Positions 1 to 12,900 of a DNA stretch of 64,000 bases are shown piece after piece; the stretch's first letter is position 1, and every line of letters starts with the position of its first letter. The position numbers and the translations under genes are program-made. The notes below the pieces were generated by a model. That model did not search any database, was not told where the DNA came from, and saw only the letters and a program-made list of their open reading frames with translations. The stretch spans positions 1,459,487-1,523,486 of the forward strand of contig JAJEKV010000049.1 in the NCBI GenBank assembly GCA_021234155.1. Direction: 5' to 3'. This DNA is from Isoetes taiwanensis (Eukaryota; Streptophyta; Lycopodiopsida; Isoetales; Isoetaceae).

Positions 1-518
1 AAAAATAGCTTTCAAGTAAAAGGAAAGAAAGAAATATCTTATTTAAAGTGTAAAGTGTTAGTATATAAGGTGTTGGTTTATTAAAATACTATTTGTTTAC
101 GCTAAGTTGTAAGTTCAATATTTGTGTTTCTATTTACTTTTTACGCAAAAAAGGATCACACCGGTAATTTCTTATATGCAATTACCAGCATGAAGATTTC
201 GTATCATATGATCCTCTTTAAACAAGGATGGCTTTGACCTTCAATGTTCATAAATTTTATGAATGTTTGCATATAAGAATGTCACATATCATATTTTCTT
301 AAAAATGGTCATCAAATGGATAACTAGTCAAAGAGTTCTTCTACTACTTAAAGAGTTTCAAGACTCATTTTGCTATAATTTAAATAGCAATAGATTTTTT
401 AAAGGAATCTATTGTTAAAAGTAGTCAAAGACTTCTTGTATTAGCGGTATCTAAACACAAACACCATAACCTTTGTACTTCAAGAATATATAAACCCTTA
501 GCATTGCAAAGTATAATG
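1..518. other. AT-rich non-coding stretch
   Basis: I see no credible coding frame, RNA gene or transposon end here. The sequence is AT-rich with short homopolymer runs and could be intergenic or intronic. Confidence 0.5.
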
Positions 519-999
519 TCATTTATTAGCATCTTCACGGACATTTCCCTTCCTTATCGGGCGGCTCATCTCAAGGGCGTATTCGATTTGAATGCCTTCA
601 TCCTCTCTCAATCTCTCACAATATCCTAGGAGGCCACGATTTACCGTCACCACAAAATCGGACCAAACTTGAAACGTCCACGAAATGGCGGTTTCTTGCC
701 ACTCAACGGATCCAATGGATATAAAGCGCCATCCGCCTGGGATGTCGACACTTTTGAGCCCAAGACACAACACGCCGAGGTCTAAGTTCTTATTTTTGAA
801 CCTCCTTTTTTGCGATTGAAGACCGGAGCATATTCGTGGAGTCGGGTTGGATCCTTATCCACACATCATTTGGAGCTTCCATCTTTGCGTGGATGCGCGG
901 TAGCGAAATGAAGGTGTACAATTTGTATGCCCCAAACACAATTAAGCCCGTGTGAGCGAGCGTCCGTACTAACCTCGTTTTTAAATTTGCAGCGTGCAT
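519..999 (-). CDS. Hypothetical small gene or broken ORF
   Basis: Two adjacent minus-strand frames lie end to end. The upstream one (about 999 to 790) begins MHAANLKTR and contains a short hydrophobic stretch (GLIVFGAYKLYTFI). The downstream one (to 519) has balanced composition (DIPGGWRFISIGSVEWQE). The switch from one frame to the other can be made near a run of six A (minus strand, about 810-815), so they may be one frame-shifted protein of about 150 residues. I do not recognise a family. There is no clear intron boundary between them. This could be a pseudogene or chance ORFs. Confidence 0.22.
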
Positions 1000-2286
1000 A
1001 TGGAAATTGAAAAGTCCATTCTCCTACAATCCATGCTTTTATACATTAAGCAAATTCAAATTTCGAATTGTAGGGGGCGGGAAGCCTGTATTGGGATGAA
1101 GTAAAGATCACGGTTAATCTTTGGGTTCACATGGATGACTGGCTTACGGCTTAAACCCGCTGAACTTGGGTGAGGCAAAAAAATTCAGCCCGTTTTGGAA
1201 AATCAGCCCTTGCAAGATCCAACTTGTGTAGGCGATGCAACGACCGATTTTTAATCAAGGCCGACTCCTGAGAACTTCGTGGAGGCCTAAACTTCTCCAT
1301 GTGAACCACCCATAAGGCGTAGCCGCAGCGCCTCGAAATAAAAGTCTGATACAAAGCTTCAACCTACACATTCAAATTTTGAAATGTGAAAGGCGGGAAG
1401 CTTGTATGGCCATGGCCTCTAAATGAAAATAGCGCAAGAATCGGTGACACGCACACTTGGTATCTGACAAACCAAGAGACACCGTCATGAGTTGCCGGTA
1501 TGCTATAATGCAAGTGGCTTTTTAGAAGCGCCACATGTTGCATCGGCTTTGTCGACAACCAACGAAATTAAATACATATGGCGCCATGAATCTTAATCCC
1601 CTTATTAGGAGAATATTCCAAGTAAATTTGTAATGATGAGATTTTGGTATCCTAGGTGGCATGGTAAAAAAGGAGCGGAAATATGACGTGGAATGGCTGA
1701 TAGGAGGCCATTTTGAGACCCCAAATCCGCCCTAATGAATGCAAAGGTCTATTATGTGCTAGGTAACTGGCCGGATCGAGGGGTTTCCGGCCGGTAAACC
1801 GGTAGGACCCAGCGTGAACCACCACTTCAGCAAACTTCCGTTGATGTGGCGCACGTTTAATTTTTTTTCCTCTGCTATTTTCTTTCCCCTTCTTTCCTCT
1901 GCGGCAATGGAGGGCGCCGGGAGTTTTGGCGATGGCGCTGCATGTAATTTTGAGGCGCTGCAGGAAATTTTAGGTTTGTGTAGCTATGGTGTATGGGGGT
2001 GTGATTTTGCCACTTTTGTCAATTTTTGGCGAATTTCTTGAAGTTTCATGTCGACTTTGTGAGGTTCTTGGCGACTTTGGAGGGTTTAACTGCTGCATTT
2101 ACGATTTCTTGTCGACTTTGGAGCTCTGAGGTTGCTCAGTTACAAGTTTTTGCTCAGTTACAAGTTCTTGACAACTTTGAAGGTTCTTGCCGGCTTAGGA
2201 GGTATGAGCTTGCTGGATTTATGACATCTGAGGTGCTGCATTTACCAGTTTTTGAAGATTTTGGAAGTTTTTCGCGAGTTTAGAGT
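1000..2286. other. Intergenic; no supported gene
   Basis: Short frames exist but none has recognisable domains. A motif with GGCGGGAAGCCTGTAT at about 1078 recurs imperfectly near 1392 (GGCGGGAAGCTTGTAT), so a degenerate direct repeat is present. The stretch 1760-2040 is GC-richer (CCGGCCGGTAAACCGG and a following ATGGAGGGCGCC) and looks like the 5' part of some gene, but the frame closes at 2039 and no product can be named. Confidence 0.4.
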
Positions 2287-2639
2287 TCAGAGGGCACCTA
2301 CTTTCTCAACATCTATTCCATCAAGCATAGGAGGCGCCATAGCCATATGCACTGCATCCACTACTCCAAAATACTGGGCTTGGTCAATAGGGGCATCTCG
2401 GTCTCCGACCTCCGCTTACGGTAAATCCTTCCAGTTCTAAGGATGCGGAGAAGCACAGAGAAGATTTTTGGATCTGCATCCACGGATACCTCTTCATGCT
2501 TCCCATGTGTCAGATTTGCTAATAATGAGTTTGGTCCGGCAGAAGAGATGGTCTCCGAGTTGGTTTCAAAGATTTTTCCTTCGACATTGAGCTTCACTCT
2601 CTTTTCCCCCATGTTTACAAACTGATCTAATGTTTTCAA
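2287..2639 (-). pseudogene. BTB/POZ (KCTD/T1-like) domain gene fragment
   Basis: The minus strand encodes the N-terminal BTB (potassium-channel tetramerisation-like) domain found in plant BTB/POZ proteins that act as Cullin-3 adaptors. Visible family features are [17 protein letters not shown] near the start, then [10 protein letters not shown], then [19 protein letters not shown]. After LRTGR the frame breaks. The following family sequence ([16 protein letters not shown], then LDGIDVEKVGAL) continues in another frame after a TAA, and a stop follows at 2287-2289. One frameshift, one internal stop and the lack of any downstream half make this a truncated pseudogene. It could also be the first exon of a decayed gene. 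The domain assignment is firm; function is unlikely. Confidence 0.7.
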
Positions 2640-3045
2640 GCTATACTATATAGATGCACGATTGAAGTTTACCTTGTTTTGTAGCAGGCCGGAGTTGATC
2701 CCATCACGGAATATTGTGCTCCCTTTTATGTATCCAGTAACTTTGTAATCCAGTGAATCCATTGAATTTTGTATCCAGTGTATTGTATGCAGTGAATCCA
2801 GTGATTTTCGTATCCAGTAATTTTGTATTCAGTGAATAGTTAAATAGTATGATTGAGGAATTTTAATGGCGGTGCTCTAAGCGGCGCCGCCAAGAAGCTA
2901 GAAACCCAAAAATTACCTAAAGTAAACAAATACCAAAAAATGCAGGAATTTTGAACGGATGAGCCACAAGTTGTCATGTTATAGCAACTTATGACATTCT
3001 AGAAACCACTAGGAGATAAAACTGGAAAAATGTGAATTCTTTTTG
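2640..3045. repeat. Degenerate TATCCAGTGAATC repeat and spacer
   Basis: Between about 2725 and 2850 the phrase ATCCAGTGAATC / TATCCAGTAATTTTG recurs several times with small changes, forming a degenerate tandem repeat. The rest of this interval shows nothing recognisable. Confidence 0.5.
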
Positions 3046-3300
3046 GGTTGCCCCTAGGGGGGCAAACCCTTGTTTATGTGGGCTTTTGGCATATCCTAGG
3101 TATATTCTTGAATATCCCTAGAGGATATCTTTGATATTACTCAAAACCTCCTATTTTTACGTAAGCTGGCGGTCGGCGTCTCATTTCTTGAAAAGCGGAA
3201 TAGTGGATTGGCGGCAAAGGCGGGGATTGGCGCTTCAATCGTTCTTCGAGGCGGGGATCTGATCGAAAGGATATGGATTTGTGAGGTTAGAAAGATGACG
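3046..3300 (+). repeat. Dispersed repeat copy 1 (GGGTTGCCCC family)
   Basis: A segment starting TTTTTGGGTTGCCCC and containing a small palindrome (GGGTTGCCCC...GGGGGCAAACCC) is present again in opposite orientation at about 43400-43595. The first 80 or so bases are nearly identical; similarity continues more weakly through AACCTCCTATTT and CTGGCGGTC. A shorter relative (TTTTTGGGTTGCCCGAAGGG) sits at about 11394. I infer a dispersed repeat, possibly a transposon terminus; its class is not evident. Confidence 0.55.
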
Positions 3301-4014
3301 AGCTATGACAGAAATTAATGGTACGTATTGCTCTAGCAAACTGATGTGTCCTTGAAAAGGTGTGGAAAATGTAGGCTTAAGAATGTGAAAATCTTCAACA
3401 AGGGAGTTGACTAGAGTTCTTCAAGTAATATATACTGGCAGCATAAGGTTGATTGGCCGTGATGCTTTGATCTACTCTTAAATAAATGGAAATGTTTTTA
3501 TGCTTTATCCTCTATCTGTGTTTGGTAGGGTCCCTATGTCTTTGAGGTGCCAGATGGACACATCATGCGTGTAAGTGATTCTTCTTCAGGTTGATAAATT
3601 GGACCTTATTTGACATTCCTGCATGTCTTTTAATCACTTGTGGCTCATGTAACTGTTTGTACAGGCTTGTCATGCATTTTAAAGCCACTGCCGATGCTTA
3701 TAGAAGACCCTGGTTCTTGGCATTGGAATTACAAGCTGGAGGCAGCAGGTCATGTACATTTAAGAATGATAGATGCCCCCTGTGACATCGTTCACTGTAC
3801 TTATTGATGGGCAATGCATTGACAGAGGTTTGCTCCCACCCAAAGTTGTCCTACCATGGTTTCAGATGTACAGGGGTCATAACCAATTTGTTTTTACAGT
3901 CTGGCTTGGATACAAGTTCATCTACAACGGGTTATTTCATTGTTTGTTTCATTGTGTATAAGAAATAACAATGGGACAGGGAGTTGGAGGCATGGACTAT
4001 CACCTTAATATCTA
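3301..4014 (+). other. Possible exon remnants, unidentified
   Basis: Several stretches look exon-like and are bounded by plausible splice sites, for example after TTGTACAG at about 3664 and around 3795-3960 (IDGQCIDRGLLPPKVVLPWFQ in one frame). The frames do not join without breaks and I cannot assign a family. Treat as possible gene debris. Confidence 0.2.
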
Positions 4015-4042
4015 CTAGTTATGGTGCCCGGCGTTGCCGGGC
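4015..4042 (-). mobile_element. Helitron-like 3' terminus
   Basis: On the minus strand the sequence reads GCCCGGCAACGCCGGGC, a 7-bp-stem hairpin with a three-base loop, then ACCATAA, then CTAG followed by T. A GC hairpin a few bases upstream of a terminal CTRR inserted before T is the known signature of a Helitron 3' end. The element body would extend to higher coordinates; its 5' TC end could not be located, so the length is unknown. No Rep/helicase coding sequence is visible, so any element would be non-autonomous. Confidence 0.5.
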
Positions 4043-6951
4043 CTAGTGACAATCTGAAGAGTTGGTTGCTTAGTATCCAAAGAATTGTAGGAGCATTGGT
4101 GGAGCACAAATTTTGCATTGTTGCCATATTTATTTCGTATACAAAAATTTGTGCATCCCCATTGCAAGAACTGGCTTGAACTTTAAAAATACTCGTGTTT
4201 GAACATGCCGAAAATCATCCTTCTTTTTCCAATACTGCTTCATGTCTCTCAATGCAAACTAAGATGTAACAATATGGTTTTCCTTGATACGTATTTGAAT
4301 ATAGGAAAAGAATGTGAGCAACTCTAACAATCAAGTCATCGCTCTATACTCCGAAGCATGTGCTTGTTTACAGCACCAACAAAAAGAAATTTAGTCCAGT
4401 TTCCATTCATATAATGAATGGCATGTTTCTCAGAAAATAAATCTAATCCCTTGTAGTTTGGAAAATAAATGTTTCTAAGAGTTTAAAAGCTTAATGATTA
4501 ACAAAGAGATCAAGCAAGAGAGAAATGGAATTTTTTCATCTTTCTAAATTTATATATTTGAAAAAAAAAAGAATGATATAAATAGGTAGAGAATTTCTAG
4601 AATATATTATTTTGATATTATGGTGACATTTGAATCGAGGAGTTTTGGGACATTTACAATATGGCCAATTAAGTGTTCAATCTTGATGTAACAATGGAGT
4701 CTAACATCGAAATGGTGATGGTGGTTACACTAATGCTGCACATTGATATTTCAAGCAATGTAGATGACACCTTGTTGGACCAAACCAAATTAATGAGTTA
4801 TAGAAACAATAGTGGCAAGATAAGAGCTTGTGGTATAGCTTGTATGTTAGAGACTTAATATTGTGTGCTATTTGGGTTGCATGGCTCGCATGGATTTGTT
4901 GGAAGAAGTTAAATTTTTAGAATTGTTTTCCAATTTGTTGTTTGATAAGGACAAATAATTTTAAGCAATAGTGTGAATATAGTTGCATTGGTGCTCTGCA
5001 CTTAAAACTCCATAGATGTGAGTGGAAAACTTTGTTCCATCTTTGTTTTTTACCTAGGAAAGGGCACCGTTTGCATTATGAATGTACACCTTTAAAATTT
5101 TGAGGTGCCCGACCCATAGATAAGCTAGCATTCAAGATAGATAGAGAAAATACACATTATTTAACTAAAAAAACATAATAGGATAATTCAACATCAACAT
5201 GCCATATAACATCTACTTCAATGCAATTTCAAAAGATTTGTCATTGTTTTATCACACACATTACATTTAGAGTATGATAACAAAATTGCGGATTGATCCA
5301 ACATAACAGAAATCCATATGCATATAAAAAAGATAATCCTATGGTGGAAACATAGGAGCATCCTTAAAAGTTTACAACAATGTTGATGGAAACAAATATA
5401 CATTGACAACCTATTGAGTTTGAGTAAGAGGTGTTTTTAAGAAATGTGCAACATGTGCATTGGCGACCTATCGAGTTTAAGGAGTGTTTTTGAGAAATGC
5501 GCAACAATGTTGTGGAGATCCAATGAAATAGTTCAGAAATGTCTTGTGAGATATGCAAATGGATGATACGATAGGAATAGAAAACATTTGAAAACATCAG
5601 TACTATCTTTTGCACTAATATATACATATTAGCGAATAGGTGTCTCCTTCAATAATAGTTATCACCTCTACTATAGATGTTATATGAAGGAAATGGACGT
5701 CATATAGCTTCATACATTTTCTACATCGGTAATACATCACAAAAATGTCTCCAATCCATACATTTTCTACGAAGATAATACACTACAAAAGCATGAGTCC
5801 AACATAGACATTTGTGCCATATAGAAGAGGTGGTATAAACGATTGCCTGATTACATGCCTCTAGAGGCTACAAACAATTCCTCAACATTCAATCAGGAAA
5901 ATAACGCTGTGAAATCACTTTTGACTGATCATCAAGAACTCATCTTAGCAGACAAAGTTAGCACTAAGTTAGCACTGACATTTCACACTTTATATGCACT
6001 AATTTAAAGCACTTGTACATGCACGAATTCAGAGCAGATGTACCTTAAAGCATCTTATACTCTAGAATGTATTGTTTGCATTTGTTTTTTAGAGAAGTGG
6101 CCAAGAAAACCTCATGGCTGGCATTTAGATGACCATAATGGCCAAGAAAACCCCTTGGCTAGAACCTGGCTAGAATCTTGATAATGCAAAGAAACAAAGA
6201 ATCATGTCTACACAAATGTATTACAATGGTGTAGGCAGTTTAATGATGGAATTATCTCATGACGGAGCCTATTGTTTACTCCAGCAAGCAGAGAATGCAA
6301 GTACAGTATCACATTAATAAATGGGAGCTCACCATTATTTCACTTGCAGGCTCAACTCTCTCATGTGCAGTCTTTGGTGTCCTCGAAAGCTCTCCGCTAG
6401 GTCTAACCTGTGGCACCAAAATTTCCAACATGGAAACTTACTATGTGAACCAATCTTCTATTCGAAGTTCGTTTCTTGAAGAGATAGAACCTAGAAAGAA
6501 TAAGGCAAATAATCATATGACTGGAAAAGCCTATATAACACAAAATCTTAAGCTGCAAAAACAATAGGTACCTGTAAGGTTTACCAAAAGGGGCTGCAAT
6601 CCTGCAAGGTATATATGGAGCAAGATTTATATGTTATAAATTTCCAAACGAATGACCTGGCCATAGCTCAATTCTATAGAGAGATGACATGCTGCAAGTT
6701 TGGGCACAATTAGAATAAATGTGCTTGTTAATTCCTCTAGTGCTGATATGACATAACAGGTTAATGATAAGAAGGCAACCTGAGAATTTTCTGCTATTCT
6801 TGATGGCATCACAGACTTGGGCAAAACAACATAATCTTTCTGTAGATTCCACCTTATGAGAAGCTGGGAAGATGTCTTATTGTATTTTGCTGCAATCTGT
6901 GATAGCTTATATAAGTATGAACCACAAAACCATTAATTGTCATGCGGAATA
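4043..6951. other. AT-rich non-coding region
   Basis: No coding region, RNA gene or clear transposon end can be supported. It contains A/T homopolymers, many short chance frames, and a single exon-like patch on the minus strand near 6350-6420 that I could not connect to neighbours. It may be the body of the Helitron-like element whose end lies at 4015. Confidence 0.4.
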
Positions 6952-7168
6952 GATAGATAGATAGTATTTTAACGTCACACCACTAGGCAGCATCCAACTG
7001 GACATGTGACAACACTACATTGCTTTGTTAGGCCCTGCCCCCAACCACTTTACATTGCGTCTGTGGGTTTTGACACCCAACAGTTCAAAGTGCGATTCTG
7101 GGCGGTCTCAAACTCGAGACCTATAGTTGCTAGACCTAGTGTATTACCACTAGACTAAACGACCAGAA
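6952..7168 (-). mobile_element. tRNA-derived SINE
   Basis: On the minus strand the element starts near 7168 with GGTCGTTTAGTCTAGTGG followed by a TAATAC stretch, an A-box-like tRNA head. A B-box-like GAGTTTGAGAC lies about 50 bases further, then a non-tRNA body, and the element ends in a short TATC simple repeat (GATAGATAGATAG on the plus strand at about 6952). This order (pol III A box, B box, body, simple-repeat tail) is that of plant tRNA-derived SINEs. It lacks acceptor-stem pairing and so is not a tRNA gene. Target duplications were not obvious. Confidence 0.6.
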
Positions 7169-8974
7169 GAGACTCACCTTTAGGAAATTTGGATTGGCAA
7201 GATGCTTCCCTGTAGTAAGAGGAGAATATGCTTCCAAAAATAATTCCACATTCCTGACAGAACTTAACCAAATGTGGTCTGGTATTTAAAGGGTGGATTT
7301 CTATCTGTGCATCAAGACAGTAGAAAATAAAGATGTGACATGAACACAAACATATGTGCTTATGTTAAATATCCTACCTGCTTTACAGATGGCCGTACCA
7401 ATGAATTGGTAAACCGTCATAACGAAACACTCATGCCATTAACATGCTCAACTCCCTATCCTGAACTTGATGATAATATCTTGCTCTCTTGGTTGCTTTC
7501 TATCATAACATCATGCTCTAGCTTCTAATATATTTTTATATTTCACTGCTTTAGAGTCAGGTTTCTAACAAAGGCAAACATCTTCACACTTTTGAATAGA
7601 ATTGGTTACTAAGTGGTGTATACAAAAGAGGACATTCACGAACTTCTAGGGAGGTTTGATTCGACACACTACTCAAAGGAGCATTGCTATCAGCACAGAC
7701 AGGAAAAAATATCTAATGCTTGATTTGAAGAGGGGCTCCCATATTTTGATCTCTTTGATATATGCGTTTCGCAAATGAAGGATAGCAACAGTACAATTTC
7801 TTTCTTCAATGAAAAGTGTAGGAAGATAAATCACTAATACAGGATGAGGACATAAAATAGTTAGTTATAAAAACAGCTAGAGCTTATTGTTGTCAAGCTG
7901 CAAGAAAGATGAATCTATGAGGTTGATTATCAAATAACAGCTTCATAACATGCAATCCCTACACACCTGAGCTTAAGAAATACATACCTTGCTTATTGCT
8001 ATTTTAGAAGAGCGGCTCCATTTGGCAAACCTGGCCTATTGAAAATTTTCATTTCAAGGAATAATCTTGACAATCCATGGATTGTCCTAGAATTTGAGCT
8101 TCTAAATAGCAGCCGTAAATGGATTTAGATGTTGAGGCCCTTACCACAAATATGCTCCACACCAGATCGTCATTGAAGGTTTCTTCATCCACGGCTCTCA
8201 TATAGACCAAAAGGGGATACCCTACATGCAAAAATTGGCCCAAGAAGCAGATCTGTTGCACGAAACAACACGACAAGCTGCAAATCCCTCTGAAGACATC
8301 CTCATGGATTGCAAATCGCTATGAAGACCTCCTCGTGGATGCCATGGCAATGCATGCCGGTTCTTCTATGTGGCATGCCCTCTATCGGATAAAAGGATGG
8401 AAATCCAAGGGGGAAAAAACATAATAGAGGAAATTTCTAAGATTTTTGGAAATCCGTAAAGTTTTGCGGCGACCACAAATCCTAAAATCATATGAAATCG
8501 ACTTGAAAAAAAATTCCAAAATATTTTTAGCCAAACCGGAAACTTTCAAATTAACAAGATGGATTATATGGATCTTCGGCTTGCCACTTATATTTGGCAA
8601 ATGCTTACATGTGCCACAGAAATGCTCAGACAGAGTAGGATAAACCTCTCATATTCTTCCATAATAAATATCTTCTTTACGATTGGTTTGAAACGATCCT
8701 AATCTTGTAACATTGGGATGGCCATAGACATGACCTTTCGTGTTGAAGAATTAAAGGTACGTATGATTTGCATTTTGTTCTGAGATTGTATTTTTTGTGC
8801 CTGCTGGTTGATTTAGTGCTTCATATATTGCTGTGGTCTGGATTTTGCTGACACCCGATTGTGTACTGTTTGGAGCGTTTTATTAATTAACTTTGTTTAC
8901 CAATTACATGTTTGATTCAAAGTGTTCTTTATAGAACTTAATTTTGTCTCCATCATTTTGTGCATGAATCTACA
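7169..8974. other. Intergenic, short tandem duplication only
   Basis: No supported gene. A roughly 31-bp unit (GCAAATCNCTNTGAAGAC followed by NTCCTCNTGGAT) is tandemly duplicated at about 8279-8340. The remainder is AT-rich without recognisable domains. Confidence 0.4.
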
Positions 8975-9238
8975 GGAGAAATGGTAGTGGGGCCAGCAAG
9001 AACCCTATTCATGGATAATATATTAATTGGTCTAGATAGCTCTACAACCCATTAGATTATGAAGTGCTTCTAGCAATTGGTGCATGCATTGGAAACTGCA
9101 ACAATGATATCACTGCTTCAGCCCTCACCAGAGACATACAATATGTGAGGGCCAAGTAGTATATCATGGGCCCCGGGACCATGTGCTGGACTTTTTTGAG
9201 ACTTGTGGCTTCAAATGTCCAGATAGGAAAGGTCATCC
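8975..9238 (+). pseudogene. PDR-type ABC transporter (ABCG) fragment
   Basis: The plus strand encodes a piece of the nucleotide-binding domain of full-size ABCG/PDR transporters. Seen in order are [15 protein letters not shown] (just after the signature region, with the Walker B aspartate), IGLDSSTT (D-loop), [12 protein letters not shown], and after a deletion [15 protein letters not shown]-like sequence in a shifted frame followed by KCPDRKG. A TAG interrupts the frame soon after the D-loop, and the sequence between SPETYN and the GP-HV motif is shortened. An acceptor-like CAG precedes it. Only this segment remains, so it is a dead fragment, probably captured or duplicated. Confidence 0.72.
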
Positions 9239-9835
9239 AGACTTTATATAATATCTAAATTGGCATCTTAATCTCCCATTTTTCTGGATGTAGAAGAACA
9301 TGTCTTACCTTTTACCAGCATCAAATATGTCAATTAGTTGTGTAATGTTATCTGGAGTAGAATGATAAAGAATTTGTTTCTGTGTAGCAAATGCAATACA
9401 GCTAGATCATGATTATTCTTTGATAGGCAGGTGATCCTTGTTTGCAAGCTTTCAATTCTTATGCTGAGAATTAGAATAGAATAGAATAGAAAACTAATAT
9501 GTTTGAATTTCAGTCCATCTCTTATGGTCTATGGGAGCTCATGTTTTGGGGTTGCTTACTGGTTCTTAAGCTTGTGACCTTATGATGGTGTCTATGGAGG
9601 ATGCTTGTATACAATTATGTTGTTCACCACCCTAATGATGATAAGCATGCAGATTCACGATCTTACCATCTTATATATAGAAACATGATAAAAGTCTTTA
9701 TGCTCCATGTGTGTTCTAACTTCATTCCTTCCAGCTTTCCAAAATAAAATTATTGCTTCTTGCTAGTCGCGGGCATATTAGAGGCGATCTTGTGATTTCT
9801 TCCTAGTAGATATTATCTGATATATATCATTGTAG
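9239..9835. other. Intergenic
   Basis: Nothing beyond AT-rich sequence and an AATAG-type short repeat (about 9472-9490). Confidence 0.4.
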
Positions 9836-9960
9836 CGGGAAGTGAAAGTCCAGATGGTGAGATCAATGGTGAAGCTTATGACTTCACATCAAAGCTCTTG
9901 CAGTTGGCATGGCATCCATCTGCTAGTTTGATTGCTTGTGCCGCCTCCAATATAGATAGG
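9836..9960 (+). pseudogene. PP2A regulatory subunit B55 C-terminal exon fragment
   Basis: After an acceptor-like ATTGTAG the plus strand reads in one open frame through DFTSKLLQLAWHPSASLIAC followed by AASN. This is the C-terminal WD-repeat region of plant PP2A 55-kDa B subunits, where TKLLHLAWHP-TANLIACAA is characteristic. The usual final residues are not found: the sequence runs into an ATAG/TATA-rich stretch. No other B55 exon is near. I read it as an isolated exon fragment, on the same strand as the ABC transporter fragment about 600 bp upstream. Confidence 0.65.
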
Positions 9961-12900
9961 CATATATATTGTAGACATATATTATGCATAGATAGGCATT
10001 ATATTGTAGGTAAGATATTTTGGAAGAGTTAGGCTTTGGCCTTCATTATTTGTGTGGTGTTTTGCCGCTCATTTGGGACATCATCACTTCATACCTTTGT
10101 ATTTGTAGCTCCTAAGTGTATGTCTAATCTGTTTCTATAAGAATGGGGGAGCTTAGGCATGTATTTCTACCCATGCAGCTCACTTTTGAAGATTCCTTAA
10201 GGACAAGCTTATTCATGATGCCGATGTGGAGCTATTGCGCTGTACTTTGCCAAATATACACACAAAAAGTGTGTATCTTGCTTCGTTGTTCATAATGTCT
10301 CCGATGATGCATGATTAGTGTACTACCAGAACATTTTTTTCTCAAACAGAACTTGGTCTTTTTTTTATTTCTTGATTTCCTGATGAACATTGTCAATAAA
10401 GGAAAGTTGCGTGTCAAAATAATCTAGAATGTTAAATTGAGAACTTTGAGTCTGTTGCTGGAACTATAAAACATTCAATTTTGTTCCAAAAATCTTGTCG
10501 AGGACGACCTTTTTAGCTGTTTTTTGTTTGTACTATAGGCTTTCTATAAATTGTGTAATAGCCTTCTATCTCGTAGTGTTTTCTTGAGGTTTCTTGCAGA
10601 TGTAGTCATGTTTTTTGAGGCTTCTACTCTTAGAGCCATCCCCATTATACAAAAACTAGGTTTGCATGAGATTGGAATTGGGTCCCTACAATCTGTTAGG
10701 GCGCATACCATTCTCATTAATGTGGCTGAACTTCTACTTCCGTGGCTGATTGCATTGAGCTATAGAACAAACCGGAAAGGAGCCACAAGACAAACATCAA
10801 TTGCTACACAACAAATCAAGTTCACTGAAAGACCTGACTTGGCTTTCTTTCGTCCTGGTCTTGGGTTTGATCTTGTGGCAAAGTAGAACCTTGATGTGTT
10901 GAATCTGATAGGAATGTTTTCTTCCTTCTCGGGTTTACCACGTGGCAAAGCCAGGCTTGGATAACCACCTAATAGGGATGCGCCCTTATTCTGTGTTTGG
11001 AAGGACAAATTTTTGTTAGCATAAAATTTTGCAAAGAAATTTTATGGCGGCTACCAGTTGATCTGGCAAGGCTGCAAAGCGCGGAGCAGAACACTTGCGA
11101 AGAAATTTTCTCATAGTCGCCAGCTGACTTGGCAAATTCACGAGTTCTTGAACCCACAGTGCTTACCAGTCGGTGGCGGTACAAAAAAAAATTGGGTGAA
11201 TTTTTTTTGTTAATGAAAAATCTACTACAAAAAAGGGGGTGTGAAATTTGTCCCCGATTTTCTCTTTTCGCCTCTTAACCTGGGACGACAACGACAACTG
11301 AAGATTGGGTGGAGATCCCGCAACAATAGCTGAAGACTGAGTGGAGAGCAGGTGGAGAATTCAACGATCTGCTTTGGGGGAAAAATTTTATGCCCTTTTT
11401 GGGTTGCCCGAAGGGAAATTCCTAGGCATGGAGTTGAGGATTGAGGAATATTCGTAGAATTTCTTAAATATGAGGCTGAGATACGTGGTTAATGTGGAAT
11501 GTGTGAGAAATATGCTTTTTCGACGACTAGAGATAAGCCCAAAAAAAAAGATGCCAAAATTGAATACTTAGTAAACTGAGTTCAATTGAATATGCTCCAG
11601 TCTGAGAGTTCGCATGCAGGTACTCGATCTCGCATGCATCCTGGCCGCCAGAATTAAGTAGAAAGCTCAATCTCGAGGTGCTTTGTTGTTCCTTCTTGCA
11701 TTTTTCCTATTTCGGTTCTTGCAATCGGTTCTTAGCTAGAAAAGCAAGGTAAGGCCAAAGTGGCAGTTTTTCTATTCTATACTTCAAAAACAGAGCTTTA
11801 TAAATGGTGTAAAAACCAAATGCTAGGCAATATTCTGGGTATTCTTTTAAAGCCCAATGACGCCAGGTTTCTATACATCTGCAACACAACTTTTTGAGGC
11901 TTTCTAACAAATGCAAAAATACATGGGTTTAAACCCCACATCTGCTGCCATAGCCAATGTTTTCAACCTATCCACCAGAACTATCTTAGGAGTGGCATAA
12001 TAAGAGAGCCATTATTATCACAGCTTAGAATCATCATCGAATTTTATTGAACCTTTTACCCATTACTGTCATCTGTGTTGGAGTGAAATCTATACTCGAC
12101 ATTCTGAAGACGCTTGAATACCTGGTGTGTCTAGATTTTAACCATTTCCTTCATAATGACAAGCTCTCATGTTATCTGCCAATAAGGTAATCATATTTTC
12201 CTTGTCTTGTGCCACATTAAATTGTTGTTAATACAATTTTGAATGCAACTGAAATGCTTGCAAGAAACACACGATGTAATAGATGTGAGTTTTGTTCGAT
12301 ATAAGAGTTTCCAACATTTTTCACACACAAGTGTAGTTATAAATTATATATCACAACTTTTGCGGAATTGAAATGGGTATGACCTGTGCATATTCAAATG
12401 TCAATGTTAATTCTCTGCATATTATATTGGACTTACAGGTTGACATAATTTTGTATCAACACTACGCAAGGCATGTAAAGAAAAGGATCTGCAAATTAAG
12501 GTTGGTTAGCTGTTAATGCCATAGTATTTCTATTTGTCATTTGTGCAGGTGCCAACATAAAGTATGAGCTTCAGGCAAGTGTTCGTATTAGTGTGCTTAT
12601 ATCTGCCCAGAGTGCAGAATCTGCAATTGAAACATCAAGGTATGCCTCTATAATCTAGGTTAAGCAAGATATTCCTTATCAAGTAATTTATGCATGTTAT
12701 CAATGTAGCAAGCTACAAAAATCCAAGGTGATTCTGGGATACCAGTTTTTGCTCAATCGTGTAGATGAACTTACTAGAGAGTCTCTGCTTACATCTAATT
12801 ATTGGATGCCTTTCAGATTTTTGCGAGTCCTTCATAACATACTTGATGTTCTTGTGATGAAACAATATATTTGATAGTTTATTTCCAATCTCTCTACTTT

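Noticed and set aside
1140-1360. Ribosomal RNA-like sequence (phrase CTTAAACCCGCTGAACTTGG)
   Set aside because: Only a short phrase resembles an rRNA border; the following sequence does not continue as rRNA.
7095-7168. tRNA gene on the minus strand
   Set aside because: A- and B-box-like sequences are present, but there is no acceptor-stem pairing and the body continues to a simple-repeat tail, so a SINE fits better.
8975-9960. A functional ABC transporter or PP2A gene
   Set aside because: Only single-exon fragments with an internal stop or missing terminus are present.
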